NCBI GenBank assembly: GCA_032622095.1
Contig: CP136062.1
Coordinates: 229,912,578 to 229,976,577, forward strand
Length of the DNA: 64,000 nt
Direction of reading: 5' to 3'
Source: Siphonodentalium dalli
Taxonomy: Eukaryota > Mollusca > Scaphopoda > Gadilida > Siphonodentaliidae
Below are positions 28,444-40,686 of this stretch, piece after piece. Both the position numbers and the translations under genes were made by a program. The stretch's first letter is position 1. Each line of letters starts with the position of its first letter. The notes beneath the pieces are model-generated. The model was not told where the DNA came from. It saw only the letters and a list, made by a program, of their open reading frames with translations, and did not search any database.

Positions 28444-31400
28444 GTGCTGACTTGATATGATGCTGGTGGGTCCTACTGAATTAACATGATGCTGGTGCTG
28501 ACTTGATGTGATGCTGGTGGGTCCTACTGAATTAATATGATGCTGGTGCCGACTTGATATGATGCTGGTGGGTCCTACTGAATTAACATGATGCTGGTGC
28601 TGACATGATATGATGCTGGTGGGTCCTACTGAATTAACATGATGCTGGTGCTGACTTGATATGATGCTGGTGGGTCATACTGAATTAATATGATGCTGGT
28701 GCTGACTTGATATGATGCTGGTTGGTCCCAATGAATTAATATGATGCTGGTGCTGACTTGATGTGATTCTGGTGAGTCCGACTGAATTAATATGGTGCTG
28801 ACTTGATGTGATGCTGGTGCTGACTTGATATGATGCTGGTGGGTCCTACTGAATTAACATGATGCTGGTGCTGACTTGATATGATGCTGGTGGGTCATAC
28901 TGAATTAATATGATGCTGGTGCTGACTTGATATGATGCTGGTGGGTCCTACTGAATTAATATGATGCTGGTGCTGACTTGATATGATGCTGGTTGGTCCC
29001 AATGAATTAATATGATGCTGGTGCTGACTTGATGTGATTCTGGTGAGTCCGACTGAATTAATATGGTGCTGACTTGATGTGATGCTGGTGCTGACTTGAT
29101 ATGATGCTGGTGGGTCCTACTGAATTAACATGATGCTGGTGCTGACTTGATATGATGCTGGTGGGTCATACTGAATTAATATGATGCTGGTGCTGACTTG
29201 ATATGATGCTGGTGGGTCCTACTGAATTAATATGATGCTGGTGCTGACTTGATATGATGCTGGTTGGTCCCAATGAATTAATATGATGCTGGTGCTGACT
29301 TGATGTGATTCTGGTGAGTCCGACTGAATTAATATGGTGCTGACTTGATGTGATGCTGGTGCTGACTTGATATGATGCTGGTGGGTCCTACTGAATTAAC
29401 ATGATGCTGGTGCTGACTTGATGTGATGCTGGTGGGTCCTACTGAATTAATATGATGCTGGTGCTGACTTGATATGATGCTGGTGGGTCCTACTGACTTG
29501 ATATGATGCTGGTGCTGACTTGATATGATGCTGGTGGGTCCTACTGAATTAATATGATGCTGGTGCTGACTTGATGTGATGCTGGTGGGTCCTACTGAAT
29601 TAATATGATGCTGGTGCTGACTTGATATGATGCTGGTGGGTCCTACTTAATTAATATGATGCTGGTGCTGACTTGATATGATGCTGGTGGGTCCTACTGA
29701 ATTAACATGATGCTGGTGCAGAATTGATATGATGCTGGTGAGTCCTAATGAATTAATATGATGCTGGTGTTGACTTGATGTGATGCTGGTGGGTCCTACT
29801 GAATTAATATGACGCTGGTGGGTCCTACTGAATTAACATGATGCTGGTGGGTCCTACTGAATTAACATGATGCTGGTGCCGACTTGATATAATGCTGGTG
29901 AGTCCTACTGAATTAATATGATGCTGGTGCTGACTCGATATGATGCTGGTGGGTCCTACTGAATTAATATGATGCTGGTGCTGACTTGATATGATGCTGG
30001 TGCTGACTTGATGTGATGCTGGTGGGTCCTACTGAATTAACATGATGCTGGTGCCGACTTGATATAATGCTGGTGAGTCCTACTGAATTAATATGATGCT
30101 GGTGCGGACTCGATATGATGCTGGTGAGTCCTACTGAATTAACATGATGCTGGTGCTGACTTGATGTGATGCTGGTGGGTCCCAATGAATTAACATGATG
30201 CTGGTGCTGACTTGATATGATGCTGGTGGGTCCTACTGAATTAATATGATGCTGGTGCTGACTTGATGTGATGCTGGTGAGTCCTACTGAATTAATATGA
30301 TGCTGGTGCTGACTTGATATGATGCTGGTGGGTCCTACTGAATTAATATGATGCTGGTGCTGACTTGATGTGATGCTGGTGAGTCCTACTGAATTAATAT
30401 GATGCTGGTGCTGACTTGATATGATGCTGGTGCTGACTTGATGTGATGCTGGTGGGTCCTACTGAATTAACATGATGCTGGTGCCGACTTGATATAATGC
30501 TGGTGAGTCCTACTGAATTAATATGATGCTGGTGCTGACTTGATGTGATGCTGGTGAGTCCCACTGAATTAAAATGATGCTGGTGCTGACTTGATATGAT
30601 GCTGGTGCTGACTTGATGTGATGCTGGTGGGTCCTACTGAATTAACATGATGCTGGTGCTGACTTGATATGATGCTGGTGCTGACTTGATATGATGCTGG
30701 TGCTGACTTGATATGATGCTGGTGAGTCCTACTGAATTAACATGATGCTGGTGCTGACTTGATATAATGCTGGTGAGTCCTACTGAATTAATATGATGCT
30801 GGTGCTGACTTGATATGATGCTGGTGGGATATACTGAATTAACATGATGCTGGTGCTGACCTGATGTGATGCTGGTGCGTCCTACTGAATTAATATGATG
30901 CTGGTGCCGACTTGATATGATGCTGGTGGGTCCTACTGAATTAACATGATGCTGGTGCTGACTTGATATGATGATGGTGCTGACTTGATATGATGCTGGT
31001 GGGTCCTACTGAATTAATATGATGCTGGTGCTGACTTGATATGATGCTGGTGGGATATACTGAATTAACATGATGCTGGTGCTGACTTGATGTGATGCTG
31101 GTGCGTCCTACTGAATTAATATGATGCTGGTGCCGACTTGATATGATGCTGGTGGGTCCTACTGAATTAACATGATGCTGGTGCTGACTTGATATGATGC
31201 TGGTGCTGACTTGATATGATGCTGGTGGGTCCTACTGAATTAATATGATGCTGGTGCTGACTTGATGTGATGCTGGTGGGTCTTACTGAATTAATATGAT
31301 GCTTGTGCTGACTTGATATGATGCTGGTGGGTCCTACTGAATTAACATGATGCTGGTGCTGACTTGATGTGATGCTGGTGGGTCCTACTGAATTAATATG

Positions 31401-31785
31401 ATGCTGGTGCCGACTTGATATGATTCTGGTGGGTCTTACTGAATTAATATGATGCTTGTGCTGACTTGATATGATGCTGGTGGGTCCTACTGAATTAACA
31501 TGATGCTGGTGCTGACTTGATGTGATGCTGGTGGGTCTTACTGAATTAATATGATGCTTGTGCTGACTTGATATGATGCTGGTGGGTCCTACTGAATTAA
31601 CATGATGCTGGTGCTGACTTGATATGATGCTGGTGCCGACTTGATATGATGCTGGTGGGTCATACTGAATTAATATGATGCTGGTGCTGACTTGATATGA
31701 TGCTGGTGGGTCCTACTGAATTAATATGATGCTGGTGCTGACTTGATATGATGCTGGTTGGTCCCAATGAATTAATATGATGCTG
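28444..31785. repeat. Partial third higher-order copy (5,354-bp register)
   Basis: This stretch matches the sequence 5,354 bp upstream: the marker at 29964 corresponds to 24610. The match fails near 31785, where GCTGGTGCTGAC with GATTCTGG replaces the expected GCTGATGCTGAC. Beyond this point the array is less regular. Confidence 0.8.
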
Positions 31786-34761
31786 GTGCTGACTTGATGT
31801 GATTCTGGTGAGTCCGACTGAATTAATATGGTGCTGACTTGATGTGATGCTGGTGCTGACTTGATATGATGCTGATGGGTCCTACTGAATTAATATGATG
31901 CTGATGCTGACTTGATATGATGCTGGTGGGTCCTACTGAATTAATATGATGCTGGTACTGACTTGATGTGATGCTGGTGAGTCCTACTGAATTAACATGA
32001 TGCTGGTGCTGACTTGATGTGATGATGTTGGGTCCTACTGAATTAATATGATGCTGGTGCTGACTTGATATGATGCTGGTGCTGACTTGATGTGATGCTG
32101 GTGGGTCCTACTGAATTAACATGATGCTGGTGCCGACTTGATATGATGCTGGTGGGTCCTACTGAATTAATATGATGCTGGTGCTGACATGATATGATGC
32201 TGGTGGGTCCTACTGAATTAACATGATGCTGGTGCTGAATTGATATGATGCTGGTGGGTCCTACTGAATTAATATGATGCTGGTGCTGACTTGATGTGAT
32301 GCTGGTGGGTCCTACTTAATTAATATGATGCTGGTGCTGACTTGATGTGATGCTGGTGGGTCCTACTGAATTAACATGATGCTGGTGCTGAATTGATATG
32401 ATGCTGGTGAGTCCTAATGAATTAATATGATGCTGGTGTTGACTTGATGTGATTCTGGTGGGTCCTACTGAATTAATATGATGCTGGTGGGTCCTACTGA
32501 ATTAACATGATGCTGGTGGGTCCTACTGAATTAACATGATGCTGGTGCCGACTTGATATAATGCTGGTGAGTCCTACTGAATTAATATGATGCTGGTGCT
32601 GACTCGATATGATGCTGGTGAGTCCTACTGAATTAACATGATGCTGGTGCTGACTTGATGTGATGCTGGTGGGTCCCAATGAATTAACATGATGATGATG
32701 GTGCTGACTTGATATGATGCTGGTCGGTCCTACTGAATTAACATGATGCTGGTGCTGACTTGATGTGATGCTGGTGGGTCCTACTGAATTAATATGATGC
32801 TGGTGCCGACTTGATATGATGCTGGTGAGTCCTACTGAATTAACATGAGGCTGGTGCTGACTTGATGTGATGCTGGTGGGTCCTACTGAATTAACATGAT
32901 GCTGGTGCTGAATTGATATGATGCTGGTGAGTCCTAATGAATTAATATGATGCTGGTGTTGACTTGATGTGATGCTGGTGGGTCCTACTGAATTAATATG
33001 ATGCTGGTGCTGACTTGATGTGATGCTGGTGAGTCCTACTGAATTAATATGATGCTGGTGCTGACTTGATATGATGCTGGTGGGTCCTACTGAATTAATA
33101 TGATGCTGGTGCTGACTTGATGTGATGCTGGTGGGTCCTACCGAATTAACATGATGCTGGTGCCGACTTGATATAATGCTGGTGAGTCCTACTGAATTAA
33201 TATGATGCTGGTGCTGACTTGATGTGATGCTGGTGAGTCCTACTGATTTAATATGATGCTGGTGCTGACTTGATATGATGCTGGTGCTGACTTGATGTGA
33301 TGCTGGTGGGTCCTACTGAATTAACATGATGCTGGTGCTGAATTGATATGATGCTGGTGAGTCCTAATGAATTAATATGATGCTGGTGTTGACTTGATGT
33401 GATGCTGGTGGGTCCTACTGAATTAATATGATGCTGGTGGGTCCTACTGAATTAACATGATGCTGGTGGGTCCTACTGAATTAATATGATGCTGATGCTG
33501 ACTTGATATGATGCTGGTGGGTCCTACTGAATTAACATGATGCTGGTGCCGACTTGATATAATGCTGGTGAGTCCTACTGAATTAATATGATGCTGGTGC
33601 TGACTCGATATGATGCTGGTGAGTCCTACTGAATTAACATGATGCTGGTGCCGACTTGATATAATGCTGGTGAGTCCTACTGAATAAATATGATGCTGGT
33701 GCTGACTTGATATGATGCTGGTGGGTCCTACTGAATTAATATGATGCTGGTGCTGACTTGATATGATGCTGGTGTGTCCTACTGAATTAATATGATGCTG
33801 GTGCTGACTTGATATGATGCTGGTCGGTCCTACTGAATTAACATGATGCTGGTGCTGACTTGATGTGATGCTGGTGAGTCCTACTGAATTAATATGATGC
33901 TGGTGCCGACTTGATATGATGCTGGTGGGTCCTACTGAATTAACATGATGCTGGTGCTGAATTGATATGATGCTGGTGAGTCCTAATGAATTAATATGAT
34001 GCTGGTGTTGACTTGATGTGATGCTGGTGGGTCCTACTGAATTAATATGATGCTGGTGGGTCCTACTGAATTAACATGATGCTGGTGGGTCCTACTGAAT
34101 TAATATGATGCTGGTGCTGACTTGATATGATGCTGGTGGGTCCTACTGAATTAATATGATGCTGGTGATGACTTGATATGATGCTGGTGGGTCCTACTGA
34201 ATTAATATGTTGCTGGTGCTGACTTGATATGATGCTGGTGGGTCCTACTGAATTAATATGATGCTGGTGGGTCCTACTGAATTAACATGATGCTGGTGGG
34301 TCCTACAGAATTAATATGATGCTGGTGCTGACTTGATATGATGCTGGTGGGTCCTACTGAATTAATATGATGCTGGTGTTGACTTGATGTGATGCTGGTG
34401 GGTCCTACTGAATTAATATGATGCTGGTGCTGACTTGATATGATGCTGGTGTGTCCTACTGAATTAATTTGATGCTGGTGCTGACTCGATATGATGCTGG
34501 TGTTGACTTGATATGATGCTGGTGGGTCCCAATGAATTAACATGATGCTGGTGGGTCCCACTGAATTAACATGATGCTGGTGGGTCCTACTGAATTAACA
34601 TGATGATGGTGGGTCCTACTGAATTAATTTGATGCTGGTGCTGACTCGATATGATGCTGGTGTTGACTTGATATGATGCTGTTGGGTCCTACTGAATTAA
34701 CATGATGCTGGTGGGTCCTACTGAATTAATATGATGCTGGTGCTGACTTGATATGATGATG
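31786..34761. repeat. Irregular, diverged edge of the 51-bp satellite
   Basis: The same sub-units continue, but the 5,354-bp register is lost. Units with a lone 29-bp sub-unit (GGTGGGTCCTACTG repeated without GCTGAC) and odd variants such as GATGATGATG, AATAAATATG and TTAATTTGATG become common toward 34.7 kb. A recurring block with GTGCTGAATTGATATG followed by GTCCTAATG appears near 32390, 32925, 33345 and 33960. Decay toward an array edge fits reduced homogenisation there. Confidence 0.8.
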
Positions 34762-35124
34762 TTTTTTTTAAAGTTGTCATTTTCGCAGTGATGGATAATT
34801 TGAATATAGGCAGGAAAACAATTATGTGTATCAGACATCCAATAACACATATATTGCGAAATATTTCAATCCTGGTCGTATTAGTTGTTGCAAATCGAAT
34901 ATATATAATCAACATCGCAATTAACGTCGTTCAGCAAACACCACTGCAGCCATTATTGATAATATTTTCAAAATATTTATCTTTTTGGATGTTTCACACA
35001 GACGCAGGATTTTTCTCAAATCGCTCGGATTAGTCAAACCGCGCGAAAATGACAACTTTAGAATATATAACTGTACTGTTTCGTAACGGAGTTATTTTTC
35101 CAGACAAACATAATTGCAACTCAA
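34762..35124. other. Low-copy DNA flanking the satellite, no supported gene
   Basis: This AT-rich sequence begins with an A/T run after the last satellite unit. An open frame at 34788-35033 (+) of 81 codons has a hydrophobic stretch near residues 27-48 and overlaps another frame on the minus strand. No family resemblance, splice structure or homologous copy supports it. Confidence 0.5.
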
Positions 35125-35306
35125 CAGGACCATCAGCATCATAGCAAATTAGCAGGACCATCTCAGCATCATAGCAAATTAGCCGGACCATCTCAGCATC
35201 ATAGCAAATTAGCAGGACCATCTCAGCATCATAGCAAATTAGCAGGACCATCTCAGCATCATAGCAAACTAGCAGGACCATTAGCATCATAGCAAATTAG
35301 CAGGAC
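35125..35306 (+). repeat. 30-bp minisatellite, about 6 copies
   Basis: The unit is AGCAGGACCATCTCAGC followed by ATCATAGCAAATT. The first and last copies are 4-5 bases shorter (CCATCAGC or CCATTAGC instead of CCATCTCAGC). The 10-codon periodicity gives a spurious minus-strand frame. Confidence 0.93.
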
Positions 35307-35786
35307 TACTTGACCAGCGGGGAGACATCCGAGCCTCACCCCATCCTTAACATCGACCACATATGTAGTAGGAGCCGAGTTTAATTTGTAAACACACGAT
35401 AAAATACACGGGTCATGAGTATTTAGGAAACATAACTTAATTACGTGGGTCAACCGCACTGCATATAACATTGAATGGAGCCACCACGACGAACCCGTTT
35501 CTGGAGATGTAGCATTTTTTGCTGAGAAAGTATAGTGTTCATCATGCATGGTGCAATAAATACACATGCATGGTCTCAAAATTAATGCCAGGAAACATTA
35601 CTCAAAACTGGAACACAAAACGATGTGGTCCGTGGTGAGATGGGGTCATAAACTGAGCGAGTATCCCCCGAGTATACCCCGCCCATTTTATACTCAGTAT
35701 CAGTTCTGTACGTAAGTAAGAGGCATATCAAGGGTTCCTTCGAACTTATATATATAGTGTCTGAGTGCTTTACGATTTCTGGTAAC
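35307..35786. other. Low-copy interval, no gene seen
   Basis: A minus-strand frame of 106 codons (35259-35579) runs from here into the 30-bp minisatellite. Its last part is minisatellite translation and the rest shows no recognisable domain. No RNA gene or inverted repeat stands out. Confidence 0.5.
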
Positions 35787-35949
35787 GAATTCGGACACGA
35801 GTCGTATTGTCAGCGTGGTTTATGAATTCGGACACGAGTTACGTGATATTGTCAGCGTAGTTTATGAATTCGGACACGAGTTACGTGATATTGTCAGCGT
35901 AGTTTATGAATTCGGACACGAGTTACGTGATATTGTCAGCGTGGTTTAT
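35787..35949 (+). repeat. 42-bp minisatellite, about 4 copies
   Basis: Units begin GAATTCGGACACGAGT at 35787, 35824, 35866 and 35908. The first is 37 bp, lacking five bases in the middle, and the others are 42 bp. An EcoRI site marks every unit. Confidence 0.93.
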
Positions 35950-37273
35950 GGTGGAATACATATTATACATTAGATTGAAACGCATTAAACTGATTCAATG
36001 TCAAAATAAAATTGCACAGTAATGTATACCATTGCGTCGATATGTTTGAAGTCTCGTGTCTAATTGCCATGCATTTATCATGGATATTTTCTAAATGGGG
36101 TGTCCAACCCGCGATCCGAGTTCTAACAGCGGGCTGGCTAATGGCCAGTAATTTGTTGGCGCTGTTAACGCCATTTGATCGAAATTTGACTGGAAATAAT
36201 TGGTTGTACACTAATTCGTGCCATTTCTCTGCTCAAATGTGCAATGACAAAATCGACGAGTTATAACTGTTATATGGTTATAACATTTGCTATTCAGAAT
36301 TGTGCAATAAAAATATCTATTAATAATTTCATTAAAACTTGCCAGGAAATTTTGACAGCTGCCTGAATGTAGCATAGGGATCGGAACATTGGACAACGAG
36401 TTACAGAAGCATAGTTATAAACACGTCACTCGATGCAAATATAGACACTTGGATACCACACAAACAAACTTGCTATATACACGGAGTGGTGGTGCTCATC
36501 CATAATCGATTATCAATAGTTATCGAACAACACATAGACGTGACAGTCCTTCAACTGATTTTCTCCGTAGAATATCATCGTCATTTATACTCAACGGTAA
36601 GTTTGTTTTCTTTTCTCTTGTATCTCACTAATGCGAGGATATTAGTCGTTCCGTTGATGTAACCATAATGTCAAAAACAGTTATCGGGAGTTTTCCGGGA
36701 ATTAATAATGAACTCAATAATTTGAATTTAAAGATAAAATTAAGTATTCAAATATTAATTGTCTGGAACTGATATTCACTAAAATGTGATCACGTGTGCT
36801 GAAAATATATTCTAATTGGATGAATGTAATTGGATGAATGGAGCAATTCGAAAACACTTTAGCTAAAACTGAACAATCATAACACACCTGGGACCGTTAT
36901 AAAAGAAAGAAGTCCTCATTATATAGAGCTAAGAACAGCCGCCGAGAACATACACAAACCATCCTTTAATATTCAAATAATGATAGTTCTGACTCGTGGA
37001 TGAACAATTAATACTCGGTAGAAAACCCATAACTTCCCCAAATGAGAGATGTATTTTTAGTGAAACAGTTTCCAAATATTTCACCAGAGAACCAGCATGC
37101 TTTTCTTCGGTTCCATCTGGACTTCATAAAAACAAAATTAACCCAAGGTTTGTGTAGGAACACGACATAGCTTAAATATCCTGTAGTCCACATGTTAACA
37201 ATCAGTCCACGCGTTTGGGGTTAAAATGCTTTAGGGAAGACTAGATCAAGCGTCATTCCTTTGACAAACCAAT
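35950..37273. other. Low-copy AT-rich interval, no supported gene
   Basis: Overlapping frames of 61-84 codons occur on both strands (for example 36012-36266 + and 35963-36211 -). None shows a known motif, and opposing overlapping frames of this length are expected by chance. No tRNA-like or inverted-repeat structure was seen. This is among the least repetitive parts of the window, so an exon could be missed. Confidence 0.5.
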
Positions 37274-37590
37274 GCACACATGTCTAGACTGTTTATAAAA
37301 ACCAATGCACACATGCCTAGACTGTTTATAAAAACCAATGCACATATGCCTAGACTGTTTATTAAAACCAATGCACATATGCCTAGACTGTTTATAAAAA
37401 CCAATGCACATATGCCTAGACTGTTTATAAAACCAATGCACATATGCCCAGACTGTTTATAAAAACCAATGCACATATTCCTAGACTGTTTATAAAAACC
37501 AATGCACATATGCCTAGACTGTTTATAAAAACCAATGCACATATGCCTAGACTGTTTATAAAAACCAATGCACATATGCCTAGACTGTTT
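37274..37590 (+). repeat. 33-bp minisatellite, about 9.6 copies
   Basis: The unit reads GCACATATGCCTAGACTG followed by TTTATAAAAACCAAT. One unit around 37420-37450 is missing one A in the A-run (32 bp), which switches the reading frame. That is why overlapping 11-residue-repeat frames appear on both strands. Early copies carry CACACATG rather than CACATATG. Confidence 0.95.
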
Positions 37591-37975
37591 TAAAATTAAC
37601 ATTTATTCTCAAACCATTGGTTTGTAAATCTTGCTCATATCAAAAATAGGAGAAATGAAGTATGGAAAATAACTTTATAAATACAATTCGACATTTCTCT
37701 GAGACATCAGAACGTCTTCGGGAACTATTCTGTGAATTAACATCGTGTGAAATCGATTTCCAAACATGGAACCCAAAGGAATTATTTGGTTCCATTTTCT
37801 GGTTCTATTCGGAGAAGCAGATATAGAACCGAATCAGCTCAGTTCTCCCTCGGGAAACATTTAGAAATAAGTTTGGTTTCATGTGGAATTCGGTTCTTTA
37901 TTTTGGTTCTTCGTGAAGAACCAAATCATGTATGTTTGGTTCTTTATTTGGTTCTTTACATTGGTTTTTGTTTTG
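37591..37975. other. Interval with scattered GGTTCT motifs
   Basis: No gene is seen. GGTTCT/GGTTCC and its complement AGAACC recur about eight times between 37770 and 37960. A similar stretch (AAGAACCAAATCAT, then TTTTTGGTTCTTC) follows the neighbouring TTAA element at 38757-38812. The TTAA element may therefore have inserted into an older repeat of this kind. Confidence 0.6.
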
Positions 37976-38757
37976 TTAAAGGGATACTGTACCCAAATGT
38001 TGTTGTTGGTTTCTAAAGTCTCTGAGTCGTAGAATAAGGTAACCATTTTTTCATTATTTGAAAGTCTGTTGAGTACGAAGTGTACGGATGGAAAATTAGT
38101 CGGAATGTGAAAATACAAATTGTCGTTGTCGAGCAATTATTTTTACAGTTTTCAAGCAAATGTTTCAAATAAAAGTTATATTATATGCATATTATATCCC
38201 ATATACTCATTTACGTTGTTGTATAGTCACTAGTCTGTGAGTGGCTTGAGTTTACTCCCCGTATAAACATAATGTTTTGCACGATCATGTGTACCATGCG
38301 TTTACCAATCCACTATCCCTCAATTAATTTTGATTACGTCTTGTACACAGAAATTAGTAATTTAATTTATGGCCATAAATTAAATTTATATCAAATTATA
38401 AACTTTGATTTTAAGATAACCGATTTACCTGAACGTTCACAGAATACATCTTCGACTCAAATTACTTATTTTTCTATATATTTACACCCGCACATGCATT
38501 CGCGTTGGGGAACATGAATGTAGGACGTTGGTTGATTGCTTAATGGTCTTCTAATCTGCCAGTTGACTCGGTTTAGTGTAAATATAAGTAATGGATGTTG
38601 ATTTTGTTGCGTTCCATAGAGTATGGATGCAAGTTGGTCTGACATTTTTATGTGTGGAACGCTTTCGCGTCCCACACAAAATGTCAGACCAACTTGCATC
38701 TATTAGATCGTTGTTGTTACCGGAAAGTTATTGAAAATGGCGTAGCGCACCCTTTAA
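37976..38757 (+). mobile_element. TTAA-flanked non-autonomous element, copy 1
   Basis: The left end is TTAAAGGGATACTGTACCC and the right end, read inward on the other strand, is TTAAAGGGTGCGCTACGCC. TTAA is present at both limits. The body aligns with copy 2 at 39008 along its length, for example TGTTGTTGTTGGTTTC, TCGTTGTCGAG, CCCATATACTCATTTA and ACATCTTCGACTCAAATTAC. About 190 bp near 38510-38700 are absent from copy 2 and end in a hairpin. There is no transposase frame. TTAA targets suggest piggyBac-type mobilisation, but the terminal bases are not the classic piggyBac ends, so the superfamily is tentative. Confidence 0.8.
38626..38700. repeat. Hairpin, 22-bp perfect arms, inside copy 1
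   Basis: Left arm 38626-38647 (GATGCAAGTTGGTCTGACAT plus TT) is perfectly complementary to 38679-38700. The 31-nt interior has further partial pairing (TGTGTGG with CCCACACA). It lies in the segment that copy 2 lacks, so it is probably a later insertion. Confidence 0.9.
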
Positions 38758-39007
38758 GAACCAAATCATTGATGTCTTCTTCTTCGTTTAGTTCTTTATT
38801 TTTGGTTCTTCGCGATATGTATGCCCGACCTGACGGTTCTGCCTAGAGTTTTGAAAATGTGTCGCATATCATTGGCAAGACTGCTAGTACATGGATATAT
38901 GTTTAACAACTTCAATAACTACTCCTATTTCCCAAACCAATCGAAGCGAGCAAATATAATTTAAATTATAAATGTGCAGAATCCAAATCCACAGGCATAC
39001 AGATGCC

Positions 39008-39607
39008 TTAAAGGGGTACTGTACCCAAGATGTTGTTGTTGGTTTCCATAATCCCCGAGTCGGAGAATAAGGTAACAACTTTTCCATTTTTTGAAAGTCT
39101 GTTGAGTACGAAGTATTGTTACGGATGGCAAATTTACCGGAATGCAAAAATACAAATTGTCGTTGTCGAGTAATTTTTGTACAGTTTTCAACCAAATGAA
39201 TCAAATAAACATTATATTATATGCTTAGCAGTCCCATATACTCATTTAAGTTAGTGTATGGTCACTAGTCAATGAGTGGCTTGGGTTTTGTCCCCGTATA
39301 AGCATAATGTTTCAAACGATCGTGTGTGCAATTGTTTTATTAATCCAGCATCCCTCAATTATAATTTGATTACGTTTTGTACACGGAAATTCCAATTTTA
39401 AGAGACGCCATTTTATGGCTGGAGCCATAAAATCAATTTATATTAAATTATTAACTTTTAAATTATTAAATTTTAAGATAGCCTATTAACCTGAGCGTTT
39501 ACAGAATACATCTTCGACTCAAATTACTTATATTTCTATATAGTATCGATAATAGATCGTTGTTATCACCGGGAATTTATTGAAAATGGCGTACAGTACC
39601 CCTTTAA
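39008..39607 (+). mobile_element. TTAA-flanked non-autonomous element, copy 2
   Basis: This 600-bp copy has the cleanest ends. TTAAAGGGGTACTGTAC at the left is matched by the exact inverted 17-mer at the right, where the element ends GTACAGTACCCCTTTAA. The inner end carries the partly palindromic GGTACTGTACC. The interior has no frame long enough for a transposase. A small extra inverted motif, CCATTTTATGGC followed by GCCATAAAAT, lies near 39410-39435. I infer mobilisation in trans by an element elsewhere in the genome. Confidence 0.85.
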
Positions 39608-40284
39608 CATTACATCATTCAATGAAAATACACCATGTACTAACCCGTGTGGCGGAACCCGCACCGAATAATATACATTTAAGATGCACGTTTTGCATAT
39701 ATCCAGCTAAAAATGACAAGAGAATTTCAACAAAGAATGTATTTGGATCTATTCGGCGAAACTGATGGATTTCACATAGCACCATCTTCGTTGTATATAG
39801 AATCTGAGCAGACAAAAACAAACGAAAAAACAATGGATGTTAATACATTCAAGAAGCTGAAAATATGATTTTATTTTTGTCTCTTTCGGTACGAAGGACT
39901 GCTAGAATAATAAATAATATTACAAAACACTTCTATCAACAAATAGTTTATTGTATTGACTCAAAAAGAGAAGGCTTCATTTGTATCATAATGTTGAGTT
40001 ATATATTTAATTGCATATATAATATAACATTACACCCCCGTATATCCTAATGAAGAATAAATCAGTCACAAATATTCCAGCCCAATGAAAACAAATATTG
40101 ATATGCAGTGTGGTCCACTCAACCAGGGAACACTCAACTGGAATTAGGCCACAGTGTTAAGATATATGGTGGTCAGTTTTAACTATGTTATGAACCCGGC
40201 CATGACCCAGAAATCAACTCAGCCCGATTATCACTGATAAACATGCATGACACGAACATTCTCAAATGCATAGAGAATAACTGC
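39608..40284. other. AT-rich interval, no gene seen
   Basis: Short opposing frames (39580-39765 + and 39615-39833 -) overlap each other and the end of copy 2, and show nothing recognisable. No repeat structure was noted. Confidence 0.5.
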
Positions 40285-40285
40285 T

Positions 40286-40425
40286 GTTTTTATTTGAATA
40301 CGGGAATATCTCATTGATGTCTGGAAAGAAATATCGAATTTTCACGAGAGGATGCAAGCCGCGAGTGAAAATTCGATATTTATTTCCAGACACGAATCAT
40401 ATGTTTCAGAATGAAAAAAAACTGT
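40286..40425. mobile_element. Short foldback element, copy 1
   Basis: Arms 40319-40345 and 40365-40391 (27 bp each) pair with one mismatch around a 19-nt loop. The arm core is TCTGGAAAGAAATATCGAAT. Outside the arms, ACTGCTGTTTTTATTTGAAT on the left loosely mirrors AATGAAAAAAAACTG on the right. The same hairpin recurs at 40687-40851, so this is a family rather than a one-off palindrome. Confidence 0.8.
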
Positions 40426-40577
40426 CTTATTTTTATTATATGCGCCTTATATAGTAATGCTCAATGTTGATAATTACTTAACTCTTACTCAACTATATTA
40501 TTAATTCTACTTAATTCAAGAGCGCGTGTCAGTGTCAGTGTCAGCTCGTTTGCTCCAGGTTCAGTGACAATAGTTAC

Positions 40578-40684
40578 AATGAACTAACGACATCGTATTT
40601 CACTGAAGCTTCTATAAGAGATACATACGACGATCTATGATTCGGTATTGTTCCGCTATTTGATAGGCAAGCATATAATAAATA
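40578..40684 (+). repeat. Dispersed ~105-bp repeat, copy 1
   Basis: The segment with ACGACATCGTATTTCACTG, ACGACGATCTATGATTCG and GGCAAGCATATAATAAA recurs at 41375-41480 in the same orientation with scattered substitutions. Copy 1 is followed immediately by the foldback at 40687; copy 2 is not. Confidence 0.88.
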
Positions 40685-40686
40685 GA

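Larger units (their letters stand above)
12475..34761. repeat. 51-bp satellite array, about 22 kb
   Basis: The array is built from two sub-units sharing the core TATGATGCTGGTG: a 22-bp unit ending GCTGACTT and a 29-bp unit ending GGGTCCTACTGAATT. The usual monomer is 22+29 = 51 bp. Extra 22-bp sub-units and occasional deletions interrupt it, for example GGTGCTGACTTG following directly on AATTAATAT. Common variants are GATATG/GATGTG, TTAATATG/TTAACATG, GGTCC/AGTCC, GGATATACTG and GGTCCCAATG. Superimposed higher-order periods are annotated separately. On the minus strand 51 bp encodes a 17-residue H/Q/S-rich repeat, giving many frames of 60-97 codons. Each ends where a 22-bp sub-unit (not a multiple of three) shifts the frame, so coding is not supported. 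The satellite is not recognised as a named family. Confidence 0.98.

Noticed and set aside
12856-34561. Repeated minus-strand frames of 61-97 codons rich in His, Gln and Ser
   Set aside because: The satellite period of 51 bp is a multiple of three, so stop-free frames arise automatically. They end wherever a 22-bp sub-unit shifts the frame, and there is no promoter, splice signal or unique sequence linked to them.
35030-35290. 86-codon minus-strand frame with 10-residue repeats
   Set aside because: It arises from the 30-bp minisatellite, and the non-repeat part is short and featureless.
37246-37602. Opposing 60-118-codon frames of 11-residue repeats
   Set aside because: They are translations of the 33-bp minisatellite on both strands; a one-base deletion in one unit moves the frame.
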